This document shows, one piece after another, positions 36,826-49,796 of a stretch of DNA of 64,000 nucleotides. Each line of letters starts with the position of its first letter. Position 1 is the stretch's first letter. Source of the stretch: Sipunculus nudus (taxonomy: Eukaryota; Annelida; Sipuncula; Golfingiida; Sipunculidae); contig CM049309.1 in assembly GCA_026874595.1 (NCBI GenBank), positions 92,896,723 through 92,960,722 on the forward strand, given 5' to 3'. The position numbers were made by a program, and so were the translations under genes. The notes below the pieces were generated by a model. The model was not told where the DNA came from and ran no database searches. It saw only the letters and a program-made list of their open reading frames with translations.

Positions 36826-39800
36826 AAACACAATATGCCTTATTCATCTCCATGGTAGTTAGTACTTAAGGTGCAGGTAGAAAACACAACATGCCTTATT
36901 CATCTCCATGGTAGTTAGTACTTAAGTTGTAGGTAGAAAACACAACATTCCTTATTCATCTCCATGGTAGTTAGTACTTAAGTTGCAGGTAGAAAACACA
37001 ATATGCCTTATTCATCTCCATGGTAGTTAGTACTTAAGTTGTAGGTAGAAAACACAACATTTCTTATTCATCTCCATGGTAGTTAGTACTTAAGTTGTAG
37101 GTAGAAAACACAACATTCCTTATTCATCTCCATGGTAGTTAGTACTTAAGTTGTAGGAAGAAAACACAACATTCCTTATTCATCTCCATGGTAGTTAGTA
37201 CTTAAGTTGCAGGTAGAAAACACAATATGCCTTATTCATCTCCATGGTAGTTAGTACTTAAGGTGCAGGTAGAAAACACAACATGCCTTATTCATCTCCA
37301 TGGTAGTTAGTACTTAAGTTGTAGGTAGAAAACACAACATTCCTTATTCATCTCCATGGTAGTTAGTACTTAAGTTGCAGGTAGAAAACACAATATGCCT
37401 TATTCATCCTCCATGCTAGTTAGTACTTAAGTTGTAGGTAGAAAACACAACATGCCTTATTCATCTCCATGGTAGTTAGTACTTAAGTTGCAGGTAGAAA
37501 ACACAACATTCCTTATTCATCTCCATGGTAGTTAGTACTAAAGGTGCAGGTAGAAAACACAACATGCCTTATTCATTTCCATGGTAGTTAGTACTTCAGT
37601 TGCAGGTAGAAAACACAACATGCCTTATTCATCTCCATGGTAGTTAGTACTTAAGGTGCAGGTAGAAAACACAACATGCCTTATTCATTTCCATGGTAGT
37701 TAGTTCTTAAGTTGCAGGTAGAAAACACAACATGCCTTATTCATCTCCATTGTAGTTAGTACTTAAGGTGCAGGTAGAAAACACAACATGCCTTATTCAT
37801 CTCCATGGTAGTTAGTACTTAAGTTGTAGGTAGAAAACACAACATGCCTTATTCATCTCCATGGTAGTTAGTACTTAAGGTGCAGGTAGAAAACACAACA
37901 TGCCTTATTCATCTCCATGGTAGTTAGTACTTAAGTTGCAGGTATAAAACACAACATGCCTTATTCATATCCATGGTAGTTAGTACTAAAGGTGCAGGTA
38001 GAAAACACAACATGCCTTATTCATCTCCATGGTAGTTAGTACTTAAGTTGCAGGTAGAAAAGACAACATGCCTTCTTCATCTCCATGGTAGTTAGTACTT
38101 AAGGTGCAGGTAGAAAACACAACATGCCTTATTCATCTCCATGGTAGTTAGTACTTAAGGTGCAGGTAGAAAACACAACATGCCTTATTCATCTCCATGG
38201 TAGTTAGTACTTAAGTTGTAGGTAGAAAACACAACATGCCTTATTCATCTCCATGGTAGTTAGTACTTAAGGTGCAGGTAGAAAACACAACATGCCTTAT
38301 TCATCTCCATGGTAGTTAGTACTTAAGGTGCAGGTAGAAAACACAACATGCCTTATTCATCTCCATGGTAGTTAGTACTTAAGTTGTAGGTAGAAAACAC
38401 AACATGCCTTATTCATCTCCATGGTAGTTAGTACTTAAGGTGCAGGTAGAAAACACAACATGCCTTATTCATCTCCATGGTAGTTAGTACTTAAGTTGTA
38501 GGTAGAAAACACAACATGCCTTATTCATCTCCATGGTAGTTAGTACTTAAGGTGCAGGTAGAAAACACAACATGCCTTATTCATCTCCATGGTTGTTAGT
38601 ACTTAAGTTGTAGGTAGAAAACACAACATGCCTTATTCATCTCCATGGTAGTTAGTACTTAAGGTGCAGGTAGAAAACACAACATGCCTTATTCATCTCC
38701 ATGGTAGTTAGTACTTAAGGTGCAGGTAGAAAACACAACATGCCTTATTCATCTCCATGGTAGTTAGTACTTAAGTTGTAGGTAGAAAACACAACATGCC
38801 TTATTCATCTCCATGGTAGTTAGTACTTAAGGTGCAGGTAGAAAACACAACATGCCTTATTCATCTCCATGGTAGTTAGTACTTAAGTTGTAGGTAGAAA
38901 ACACAACATGCCTTATTCATCTCCATGGTAGTTAGTACTTAAGGTGCAGGTAGAAAACACAACATGCCTTATTCATCTCCATGTTAGTTAGTACTTAAGG
39001 TGCAGGTAGAAAACACAACATTCCTTATTCATCTCCATGGTAGTTAGTACTTAAGTTGTAGGTAGAAAACACAACATTCCTTATTCATCTCCATGGTAGT
39101 TAGTACTTAAGTTGCAGGTAGAAAACACAACATGCCTTATTCATCTCCATGATAGTTAGTACTTAAGTTGTAGGTAGAAAACACAACATTCCTTATTCAT
39201 CTCCATGGTAGTTAGTACTTAAGTTGTAGGTAGAAAACACAACATTCCTTATTCATCTCCATGGTAGTTAGTACTTAAGTTGTAGGTAGAAAACACAACA
39301 TTCCTTATTCATCTCCATGGTAGTTAGTACTTAAGTTGCAGGTAGAAAACACAATATGCCTTATTCATCTCCATGGTAGTTAGTACTTAAGTTGTAGGTA
39401 GGAAACACAACATGCCTTATTCATTTCCATGGTAGTTAGTACTTAAGGTGCAGGTAGAAAACACAACATGCCTTATTCATCTCCATGGTAGTTATTACTT
39501 TAGTTGCAGGTATAAAACACAACATGCCTTATTCATCTCCATGGTAGTTAGTACTTAAGGTTCAGGTAGAAAACACAACATTCCTTATTCATCTCCATGG
39601 TAGTTAGTACTTAAGTTGTAGGTAGAAAACACAATATGCCTTATTCATCTCCATGGTAGTTAGTACTTAAGGTGCAGGTAGAAAACACAACATGCCTTAT
39701 TCATCTCCATGGTAGTTAGTACTTAAGTTGTAGGTAGAAAACACAACATGCCTTATTCATCTCCATGGTAGTTAGTACTTAAGGTGCAGGTAGAAAACAC

Positions 39801-40019
39801 AACATGCCTTATTCATCTCCATGGTAGTTAGTACTTAAGGTGCAGGTAGAAAGCACAACATTCCTTATTCATCTCCATGGTAGTTAGTACTTAAGTTGTA
39901 GGTAGAAAACACAATATGCCTTATTCATCTCCATGGTAGTTAGTACTTAAGGTGCAGGTAGAAAACACAACATGCCTTATTCATCCTCCATGGTAGTTAG
40001 TACTTAAGTCACAGGTAGA
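36826..40019. repeat. 3194-bp higher-order unit, copy A
   Basis: 57 monomers whose private variants recur 3194 bp downstream: TTGTAGGAAG at 37151, GAAAAGACAA at 38057, GGTTGTTAGT at 38591, GGTAGG (in GGTAGGAAAC) at 39397 and AGTCACAGG at 40007. Boundaries are approximate to within one monomer. Confidence 0.9.
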
Positions 40020-43000
40020 AAACACAATATGCCTTATTCATCTCCATGGTAGTTAGTACTTAAGGTGCAGGTAGAAAACACAACATGCCTTATTCATCTC
40101 CATGGTAGTTAGTACTTAAGTTGTAGGTAGAAAACACAACATTCCTTATTCATCTCCATGGTAGTTAGTACTTAAGTTGCAGGTAGAAAACACAATATGC
40201 CTTATTCATCTCCATGGTAGTTAGTACTTAAGTTGTAGGTAGAAAACACAACATTTCTTATTCATCTCCATGGTAGTTAGTACTTAAGTTGTAGGTAGAA
40301 AACACAACATTCCTTATTCATCTCCATGGTAGTTAGTACTTAAGTTGTAGGAAGAAAACACAACATTCCTTATTCATCTCCATGGTAGTTAGTACTTAAG
40401 TTGCAGGTAGAAAACACAATATGCCTTATTCATCTCCATGGTAGTTAGTACTTAAGGTGCAGGTAGAAAACACAACATGCCTTATTCATCTCCATGGTAG
40501 TTAGTACTTAAGTTGTAGGTAGAAAACACAACATTCCTTATTCATCTCCATGGTAGTTAGTACTTAAGTTGCAGGTAGAAAACACAATATGCCTTATTCA
40601 TCCTCCATGCTAGTTAGTACTTAAGTTGTAGGTAGAAAACACAACATGCCTTATTCATCTCCATGGTAGTTAGTACTTAAGTTGCAGGTAGAAAACACAA
40701 CATTCCTTATTCATCTCCATGGTAGTTAGTACTAAAGGTGCAGGTAGAAAACACAACATGCCTTATTCATTTCCATGGTAGTTAGTACTTCAGTTGCAGG
40801 TAGAAAACACAACATGCCTTATTCATCTCCATGGTAGTTAGTACTTAAGGTGCAGGTAGAAAACACAACATGCCTTATTCATTTCCATGGTAGTTAGTTC
40901 TTAAGTTGCAGGTAGAAAACACAACATGCCTTATTCATCTCCATTGTAGTTAGTACTTAAGGTGCAGGTAGAAAACACAACATGCCTTATTCATCTCCAT
41001 GGTAGTTAGTACTTAAGTTGTAGGTAGAAAACACAACATGCCTTATTCATCTCCATGGTAGTTAGTACTTAAGGTGCAGGTAGAAAACACAACATGCCTT
41101 ATTCATCTCCATGGTAGTTAGTACTTAAGTTGCAGGTATAAAACACAACATGCCTTATTCATATCCATGGTAGTTAGTACTAAAGGTGCAGGTAGAAAAC
41201 ACAACATGCCTTATTCATCTCCATGGTAGTTAGTACTTAAGTTGCAGGTAGAAAAGACAACATGCCTTCTTCATCTCCATGGTAGTTAGTACTTAAGGTG
41301 CAGGTAGAAAACACAACATGCCTTATTCATCTCCATGGTAGTTAGTACTTAAGGTGCAGGTAGAAAACACAACATGCCTTATTCATCTCCATGGTAGTTA
41401 GTACTTAAGTTGTAGGTAGAAAACACAACATGCCTTATTCATCTCCATGGTAGTTAGTACTTAAGGTGCAGGTAGAAAACACAACATGCCTTATTCATCT
41501 CCATGGTAGTTAGTACTTAAGGTGCAGGTAGAAAACACAACATGCCTTATTCATCTCCATGGTAGTTAGTACTTAAGTTGTAGGTAGAAAACACAACATG
41601 CCTTATTCATCTCCATGGTAGTTAGTACTTAAGGTGCAGGTAGAAAACACAACATGCCTTATTCATCTCCATGGTAGTTAGTACTTAAGTTGTAGGTAGA
41701 AAACACAACATGCCTTATTCATCTCCATGGTAGTTAGTACTTAAGGTGCAGGTAGAAAACACAACATGCCTTATTCATCTCCATGGTTGTTAGTACTTAA
41801 GTTGTAGGTAGAAAACACAACATGCCTTATTCATCTCCATGGTAGTTAGTACTTAAGGTGCAGGTAGAAAACACAACATGCCTTATTCATCTCCATGGTA
41901 GTTAGTACTTAAGGTGCAGGTAGAAAACACAACATGCCTTATTCATCTCCATGGTAGTTAGTACTTAAGTTGTAGGTAGAAAACACAACATGCCTTATTC
42001 ATCTCCATGGTAGTTAGTACTTAAGGTGCAGGTAGAAAACACAACATGCCTTATTCATCTCCATGGTAGTTAGTACTTAAGTTGTAGGTAGAAAACACAA
42101 CATGCCTTATTCATCTCCATGGTAGTTAGTACTTAAGGTGCAGGTAGAAAACACAACATGCCTTATTCATCTCCATGTTAGTTAGTACTTAAGGTGCAGG
42201 TAGAAAACACAACATTCCTTATTCATCTCCATGGTAGTTAGTACTTAAGTTGTAGGTAGAAAACACAACATTCCTTATTCATCTCCATGGTAGTTAGTAC
42301 TTAAGTTGCAGGTAGAAAACACAACATGCCTTATTCATCTCCATGGTAGTTAGTACTTAAGTTGTAGGTAGAAAACACAACATTCCTTATTCATCTCCAT
42401 GGTAGTTAGTACTTAAGTTGTAGGTAGAAAACACAACATTCCTTATTCATCTCCATGGTAGTTAGTACTTAAGTTGTAGGTAGAAAACACAACATTCCTT
42501 ATTCATCTCCATGGTAGTTAGTACTTAAGTTGCAGGTAGAAAACACAATATGCCTTATTCATCTCCATGGTAGTTAGTACTTAAGTTGTAGGTAGGAAAC
42601 ACAACATGCCTTATTCATTTCCATGGTAGTTAGTACTTAAGGTGCAGGTAGAAAACACAACATGCCTTATTCATCTCCATGGTAGTTATTACTTTAGTTG
42701 CAGGTATAAAACACAACATGCCTTATTCATCTCCATGGTAGTTAGTACTTAAGGTTCAGGTAGAAAACACAACATTCCTTATTCATCTCCATGGTAGTTA
42801 GTACTTAAGTTGTAGGTAGAAAACACAATATGCCTTATTCATCTCCATGGTAGTTAGTACTTAAGGTGCAGGTAGAAAACACAACATGCCTTATTCATCT
42901 CCATGGTAGTTAGTACTTAAGTTGTAGGTAGAAAACACAACATGCCTTATTCATCTCCATGGTAGTTAGTACTTAAGGTGCAGGTAGAAAACACAACATG

Positions 43001-43213
43001 CCTTATTCATCTCCATGGTAGTTAGTACTTAAGGTGCAGGTAGAAAGCACAACATTCCTTATTCATCTCCATGGTAGTTAGTACTTAAGTTGTAGGTAGA
43101 AAACACAATATGCCTTATTCATCTCCATGGTAGTTAGTACTTAAGGTGCAGGTAGAAAACACAACATGCCTTATTCATCCTCCATGGTAGTTAGTACTTA
43201 AGTCACAGGTAGA
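40020..43213. repeat. 3194-bp higher-order unit, copy B
   Basis: Direct tandem copy of the preceding unit, with the same markers at 40345, 41251, 41785, 42591 and 43201. Few differences were seen (for example CCATGATAG near 39150 against CCATGGTAG near 42345), so the duplication is recent or an assembly artefact. Confidence 0.9.
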
Positions 43214-45040
43214 AAACACAACATGCCTTATTCATCTCCATGGTAGTTAGTACTTAAGGTGCAGGTAGAAAACACAACATGCCTTATTCATCCTCCATGG
43301 TAGTTAGTACTTAAGTTGTAGGTAGAAAACACAACATGCCTTATTCATCTCCATGGTAGTTAGTACTTAAGTTGTAGGTAGAAAACACAATATGCCTTAT
43401 TCATCTCCATGGTAGTTAGTACTTAAGTTGTAGGTAGAAAACACAACATGCCTTATTCATCTCCATGGTAGTTAGTACTTAAGGTGCAGGTAGAAAACAC
43501 AACATGCCTTATTCATCTCCATGGTAGTTAGTACTTAAGGTGCAGGTAGAAAACACAACATGCCTTATTCATCTCCATGTTAGTTAGTACTAAAGGTGCA
43601 GGTAGAAAACACAATATGCCTTATTCATCCTCCATGGTAGTTAGTACTTAAGTTGTAGGTAGAAAACACAACATGCCTTATTCATCTCCATGGTAGTTAG
43701 TACTTAAGTTGTAGGTAGAAAACACAACATTCCTTATTCATCTCCATGGTAGTTAGTACTTAAGTTGCAGGTAGAAAACACAACATGCCTTATCTGTTTC
43801 CATGGTAGTTAGTACTTAAGGTGCAGGTAGAAAACACAACATGCCTTATTCATCTCCATGGTAGTTAGTACTTAAGTAGCAGGTAGAAAACACAACATGC
43901 CTTATTCATCTCCATGGTAGTTAGTACTTAAGTTGCAGGTAGAAAACACAACATGCCTTATCTGTTTCCATGGTAGTTAGTACTTAAGTTGCAGGTAGAA
44001 AACACAACATGCCTTTTTCATCTCCATGGTAGTTAGTACTTAAGTTGCAGGTACAAAACACAACATGCCTTATTCATCTCCATGGTAGTTAGTACTTAAG
44101 GTGCAGGTAGAAAACACAACATGCCTTATTCATCTCCATGATAGTTAGTACTTAAGTAGCAGGTAGAAAACACAATATGCCTTATTCATCTCCATGGTAG
44201 TTAGTACTTAAGGTGCAGGTAGAAAACACAACATGCCTTATTCATCTCCATGGTAGTTAGTACTTAAGTTGCAGGTAGAAAACACAATACGCCTTATTCA
44301 TCTCCATGGTAGTTAGTACTTAAGTTTCATGTAGAAAACACAACATGCCTTATTCATCTCCATGGTAGTTAGTACTTAAGTTGTAGGTAGAAAACACAAT
44401 ATGCCTTATTCATCTCCATGGAAGTTAGTACTTAAGTAGCAGGTAGAAAACACAACATGCCTTATTCATCTCCATGGTAGTTAGTACTTAAGTTTTAGGT
44501 AGAAAACGCAACATGCCTTATCTGTTTCCATGGTAGTTAGTACTTAAGTTGCAGGTAGAAAACACAACGTGCCTTATTCAACTCCATGGTAGTTAGTACT
44601 TAAGTTGTAGGTAGAAAACACAATATGCCTTTTTCATCTCCATGGTAGTTAGTACTTAAGTAGCAGGTAGAAAACACAACATGCCTTATTCATCTCAATG
44701 GTAGTTAGGACTTAAGGTGCAGGTAGAAAACAACATGCCTTATTCATCTCCATGGTAGTTAGTACTTAAGTAGCAGGTAGAAAACACAATAAGCCTTATT
44801 CATCTCCATGGTAGTTAGTACTTAAGTAGCAGGTAGAAAAGACAACATGCCTTATTCATCTCCATGGTAGTTAGTACTTAAGTTGCAGATAGAAAACACA
44901 ATATGCCTTATCTATCTCCATGGTAGATAATACTAAAGTTACAGGTAGAAAACAAAACATGCCTTATTCATCTCCATAGTAGTTAGTACTTTAGTTGTAG
45001 GTAGAAAAACAGCATGCCTTATTCATCTCCATGGTAGTTA

Positions 45041-47304
45041 TTGTATCGCCAGACATAGTCTGGAGATACTATGGTTTAGGCACAGTCGCGCCGCCGCCGC
45101 CGCCGCAGAGATTTCTTTTGGACACAATAACTCAAAAAATATTTCAAGGATCTTTACCAAACTTGGTATATGTATAGATATGGGTGAGAGGACGACGCCT
45201 TTTTAAAATGAGGTCATGACCTCAAATAGGAGAGTGACCTTGACCTTGAATAGGTTCAATTTTGGGGAAAATCACACAAATTCTTAAATATCTCAAGAAA
45301 ACTTGCATGGATTTATCCCAAAATCAAGTTGATCAAAGATCATGGATAGGGTTGTCATGTTCCAGAAACTGGTGGCGCCACCTATTATTCTTTACTTGTT
45401 TTCATGCCGTTTAATATCCCCAAAATTGCTACTTGACAGTACTGTGAGCATTATAAGTCAAAAACTAAGGGACAGATTTCTTTCATATTATGCAAATACA
45501 TAGATATGGGTTATGGGATGATGTTTATTTAAATTGGGGTCATGACTTTTCCTATGAGAGTGGCCTTGACCTTGAATATTGCCATATATGGTGAAAATCA
45601 CACAAAATCATTAATTTCTCAATAAGGGATGCATGCATTGGTCCAAAAATCAACTTGACCCAAGATCTTGGATAGTAATGTCATGTACCGGAAACAGGTG
45701 GCGCCACCTGTTATTCTTTTACTTGTTTTCATGCCGTTTAATACCCCATCATTGCCACTTAACAGTACATTTATAACCTGTGAGCATTATAAGTCAAAAA
45801 CTAATGGACAGATTTCTTTCATATTATGCTGGGTTATGGGATAATGTATATATAAATTGGGGTCATGACCTTTCCTATTAGAGTGGCCTTGACCTTGAAT
45901 ATTGCCATATATGGTGAAAATTGCACAAAATCATTAATATCTCAAAAAGGGATGCATGCATTGGTCCAAAAATCAACATGTTCGAAGATCTTGGAAAGTA
46001 TTGTCATGTACCGGAAACAGGTGGCGCCACCTGTTATTCTTTTACTTGTTTTGTGCCGTTTAATACCCCATCATTGCCATTTATCAGTACTGTGAGCATT
46101 ATAAGTCAAAAACTAATGGTCAAATTTCTTTCATATTATGCATATACATGGATATGGGTTATAGGATAATGTTTATTTGAATAGGGGTCATGACCTTTCC
46201 AATGAGTGGCCTTGACCTTGAATATTGCCATAAATGGTGAAAATCACACAAAATCATTAATTTCTCAATAAGGGATGCATGCATTGGTCCAAAAATCAAC
46301 TTGACCCAAGATCTTGGATAGTAATGTCATGTACCGGAAACAGGTGGCGCCACCTGTTATTCTTTTACTTGTTTTCGTGCCGTTTAATACCCCATCATTG
46401 CCACTTAACAGTACATTTATAACCTGTGAGCATTATAAGTCAAAAACTAATGGACAGATTTCTTTCATATTATGCATATACATAGACATGGGTTATGGGA
46501 TGATGTATATATAAATTGGGGTCATGACCTTTCCTATTAGAGTGGCCTTGACCTTGAATATTGCCATATATGGTGAAAATTACACAAAATCATTAATATC
46601 TCAATAAGGGATGCATGCATTGGTCCAAAAATCAACATGTTCGAAGATCTTGGAAAGTATTGTCATGTACCTGAAACAGGTGGCGCCACCTGTTATTCTT
46701 TTACTTGTTTTGTGCCGTTTAATACCCCATCATTGCCATTTATCAGTACTGTGAGCATTATAAGTCAAAAACTAATGGACAAATTTCCTTCATATTATGC
46801 ATATACATGGATATGGGTTATAGGATAATGTTTATTTGAATAGGGACATGACCTTTCCAATGAGTGGCCTTGATCTTGAATATTGCCATATATGGTGAAA
46901 ATCACACAAAATCATTAATTTCTCAATAAGGGATGCATTGATTTGTCCAAAAATCAACTTGAACGAATATCTTGGATAGTGTTGTCATGTACGGGAAACA
47001 GGTGGTGCCACCTGTTATTCTTTTACTTGTTTTCGTGCCGTTTAATACCCCATCATTGCCACTTAACAGTACTGTGAGCATTATAAGTCAAAAACTAATG
47101 GACAGATTTCTTGCATATACATAGACATGGGTTAGGGGATGATGTATATTGAAATTTGGATCATGACCTTTTCTATGAGAATGACCTTTTCTATGAGTGT
47201 GGTCTGATATTAATTGTTGCTGAAGATGGGGGGCCTATTCTTAAAGGGGGGGGGATTAATTGTCTGGCGATACTATGGCACCTGCGGTGCCAAGAAATAT
47301 CTAG
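45041..47304. mobile_element. Pearl/Helentron-like non-autonomous element with tandem-repeat core
   Basis: This element interrupts the 56-bp array. GTATCGCCAGACA (45043-45055) near the left end is perfectly inverted at 47261-47273 near the right end. A GC-rich hairpin (GGCACC, loop TGC, GGTGCC; 47277-47291) lies 9 nt before a terminal CTAG (47301-47304). The left end carries CCAGACATAGTCTGG, itself a small hairpin, then a (GCC)n patch (about 45088-45106). The core is six tandem units of about 325 bp. Subterminal inverted repeats, 3' stem-loop and tandem-repeat core are the plan described for Helentron-associated elements and bivalve pearl elements. It has no transposase or helicase. TAGTTA flanks both sides (45035-45040, 47302-47307), so exact ends are uncertain. 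Frames inside it are repeat artefacts. Confidence 0.68.
45200..47215. repeat. Six tandem units of about 325 bp (element core)
   Basis: Each unit carries TCATGACCTTTCC, GGCCTTGACCTTGAATATTG, a GGTGGCGCCACCTG block, CCGTTTAATACCCCATC and CATTATAAGTCAAAAACTAA. The GGTGGYGCCACC block starts at 45371, 45697, 46020, 46343, 46679 and 47001, giving spacings of 326, 323, 323, 336 and 322 bp. The first and last units are the most diverged. Confidence 0.93.
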
Positions 47305-47307
47305 TTA

Positions 47308-49451
47308 CATAAGTTGCAGGTAGAAAACACAACATGCCTTATTCATCTCCATGGTAGTTAGTACTTTAGTTGCAGGTAGAAAACACAACATGCCTTATTC
47401 ATCTCCATGGTAGTTATTACTTTAGTTGCAGGTATAAAACACAACATGCCTTATTCATCTCCATGGTAGTTAGTACTTTAGTTGCAGGTATAAAACACAA
47501 CATGCCTTTTTCATCTCCATGGTAGTTAGTACTTAAGTAGCAGGTAGAAAACACAACATGCCTTATTCATCTCCATGGTAGTTAGTACTTAAGGTGCAGG
47601 TAGAAAACACAACATGCCTTATTCATCTCCATGGTAGTTAGTACTTTAGTTGCAGGTAGAAAACACATGCCTTATTCATCTCCATGGTAGTTAGTACTTT
47701 AGTTGCAGGTATAAAACACAACATGCCTTTTTCATCTCCATGGTAGTTAGTACTTAAGTAGCAGGTAGAAAACACAACATGCCTTATTCATCTCCATGGT
47801 AGTTAGTACTTAAGGTGCAGGTAGAAAACACAACATGCCTTATTCATCTCCATGGTAGTTAGTACTTTAGTTGCAGGTATAAAACACAACATGCCTCATT
47901 CATCTCCATGGTAGTTAGTACTTTAGTTGCAGGTAGAAAACACAACATGCCTTATTCATCTCCATGGTAGTTAGTACTTAAGTTGCAGGTAGAAAACACT
48001 ATGCCTTATCTATCTCCATGGTAGTTAGTACTTAAATTACAGGTAGAAAACACAACATGCCTTATTCATCTCCATGGTAGTTAGTACTTTAGTTGCAGGT
48101 AGAAAACACCATATGCCTTATCTATCTCCATGGTAGTTAGTACTTAAGTCACAGGTAGAAAACACAACATGCCTTATTCATCTCCATGGTAGTTAGTACT
48201 TAAGTTGCCGGTAGAAAACACAACATGCCTTATTCATCTCCATGGTAGTTAGTACTTAAGTTGCAGGTAGAAAACACAACTTGCCTTATCTGTTTCCATG
48301 GTAGTTAGTACTTAAGTTGCATGTAGAAAACACAACATGCCTTATCTCACTGATGGTTAGTACTTAAGTTGTAGGTAGAAAACACAACATGCCTTATTCA
48401 TCTCCATGGTAGTTAGTACTTACTTTGCAGGTAGAAAACACATCATGCCTTATTCATCTCCATGGTAGTTAGTACTTAAGTTGTAGGTAGAACACACAAC
48501 ATGCCTTATTCATCTCCATGGAAGTTAGTACTTAAGTTGCAGGTAGAAAACACAACATGCCTTATTCATCTCCATGGTAGTTAGTACTTACTTTGCAGGT
48601 AGAAAACACATCATGCCTTATTCATCTCCATGGTAGTTAGTACTTTAGTTGCAGGTAGAAAACACCATATGCCTTATCTATCTCCATGGTAGTTAGTACT
48701 TAAGTCACAGGTAGAAAACACAACATGCCTTATTCATCTCCATGGTAGTTAGTACTTAAGTTGCCGGTAGAAAACACAACATGCCTTATTCATCTCCATG
48801 GTAGTTAGTACTTAAGTTGCAGGTAGAAAACACAACTTGCCTTATCTGTTTCCATGGTAGTTAGTACTTAAGTTGCATGTAGAAAACACAACATGCCTTA
48901 TCTCACTGATGGTTAGTACTTAAGTTGTAGGTAGAAAACACAACATGCCTTATTCATCTCCATGGTAGTTAGTACTTACTTTGCAGGTAGAAAACACATC
49001 ATGCCTTATTCATCTCCATGGTAGTTAGTACTTAAGTTGTAGGTAGAACACACAACATGCCTTATTCATCTCCATGGAAGTTAGTACTTAAGTTGCAGGT
49101 AGAAAACACAACATGCCTTATTCATCTCCATGGTAGTTAGTACTTACTTTGCAGGTAGAAAACACATCATGCCTTATTCATCTCCATGGTAGTTAGTACT
49201 TAAGTTGCAGGTAGAAAACACAACATGCCTTATTCATCTCCATGGAAGTTAGTTCTTAAGTTGCAGGTGGAAAACACAACATGACTTATTAATCTCCATG
49301 GTAGTTGGTACTTAAGTTGCAGGTAGAAAACACAACATGCCTTATTCATCTCCATGGTGGTTAGTACTAACTTTGCAGGTATAAAACACAACATGCCTCA
49401 TTCGTCTCCATGGTAGTTAGTATTTAAGGTGCAGGCAGAAAACACAACATG
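47308..49451. repeat. 56-bp minisatellite array, continuation, about 38 copies
   Basis: Same monomer as the block before the insertion, with more variants (ACTTACTTTGCAGG, CTTATCTCACTGATGG). A 556-bp segment is duplicated in tandem: TTGCCGG at 48205 and 48761, and CTTATCTCAC at 48341 and 48897. The last monomers are diverged and the array ends near CACAACATGTCATC. Confidence 0.97.
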
Positions 49452-49796
49452 TCATCAAGTCTAAAATTTTGCTACGCATTTCAACCATACCAGCTAGTGC
49501 TTGATTGATTGAAATCCATAAATAATTTCTAAGACATTTTGTGCACTGAAAGACAAACAAAAATGAAGGACAGGGTAAATGACTGTAGAATGATATGTCT
49601 TCCTGGGTACTGTGGAATTAGAGGTCATATTTCAAGGACCTTTCAGAATCCTGGCTGGTTTCAGGATGTGATGGTTTCATGTTGGATGAAGCAAGTTACA
49701 TCATTTTGACTTTAATCATGATATAAGAAATTGGCTTGAAACATTTATCCCATTTAGTTAAGATAATCCACAAGTTCTCTCTGTAATGTCATATTT
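49452..49796 (+). other. Intron stretch, nothing recognised
   Basis: Single-copy-looking AT-rich DNA between the 56-bp array and a diverged repeat cluster. No gene or structured repeat is seen. Confidence 0.5.

Larger units (their letters stand above)
30622..45040. repeat. 56-bp minisatellite array, main block, about 257 copies
   Basis: The monomer contains CTTATTCATCTCCATGGTAG, TTAGTACTTAAGTTGCAGG and TAGAAAACACAACATGC. Units are 56 bp; a TCATCCTCC variant adds one base. Each has three 6-bp palindromes close together: CCATGG, AGTACT and CTTAAG. Variants at a few positions (TTGCAGG/TTGTAGG/GTGCAGG, ATGCC/ATTCC, AACATG/AATATG) make higher-order patterns. The array continues at 47308 after an inserted element. 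It lies in the putative first intron of the ARHGAP-like gene. No frame stays open through it. Confidence 0.98.

Noticed and set aside
45865-46828. Series of frames sharing HVPETGGATCYSFTC-like peptides
   Set aside because: They are the same reading of successive 325-bp core units of the inserted element. Start and stop positions depend on unit indels.
30622-49451. CRISPR-like regular repeats
   Set aside because: The repeats are contiguous, with no unique spacers, in a eukaryotic intron context with no cas genes. They are minisatellites.
30622-49451. Centromeric or telomeric satellite
   Set aside because: No telomere hexamer is seen, the array is finite and lies between two phase-compatible exons, and other unlike minisatellites occur nearby.
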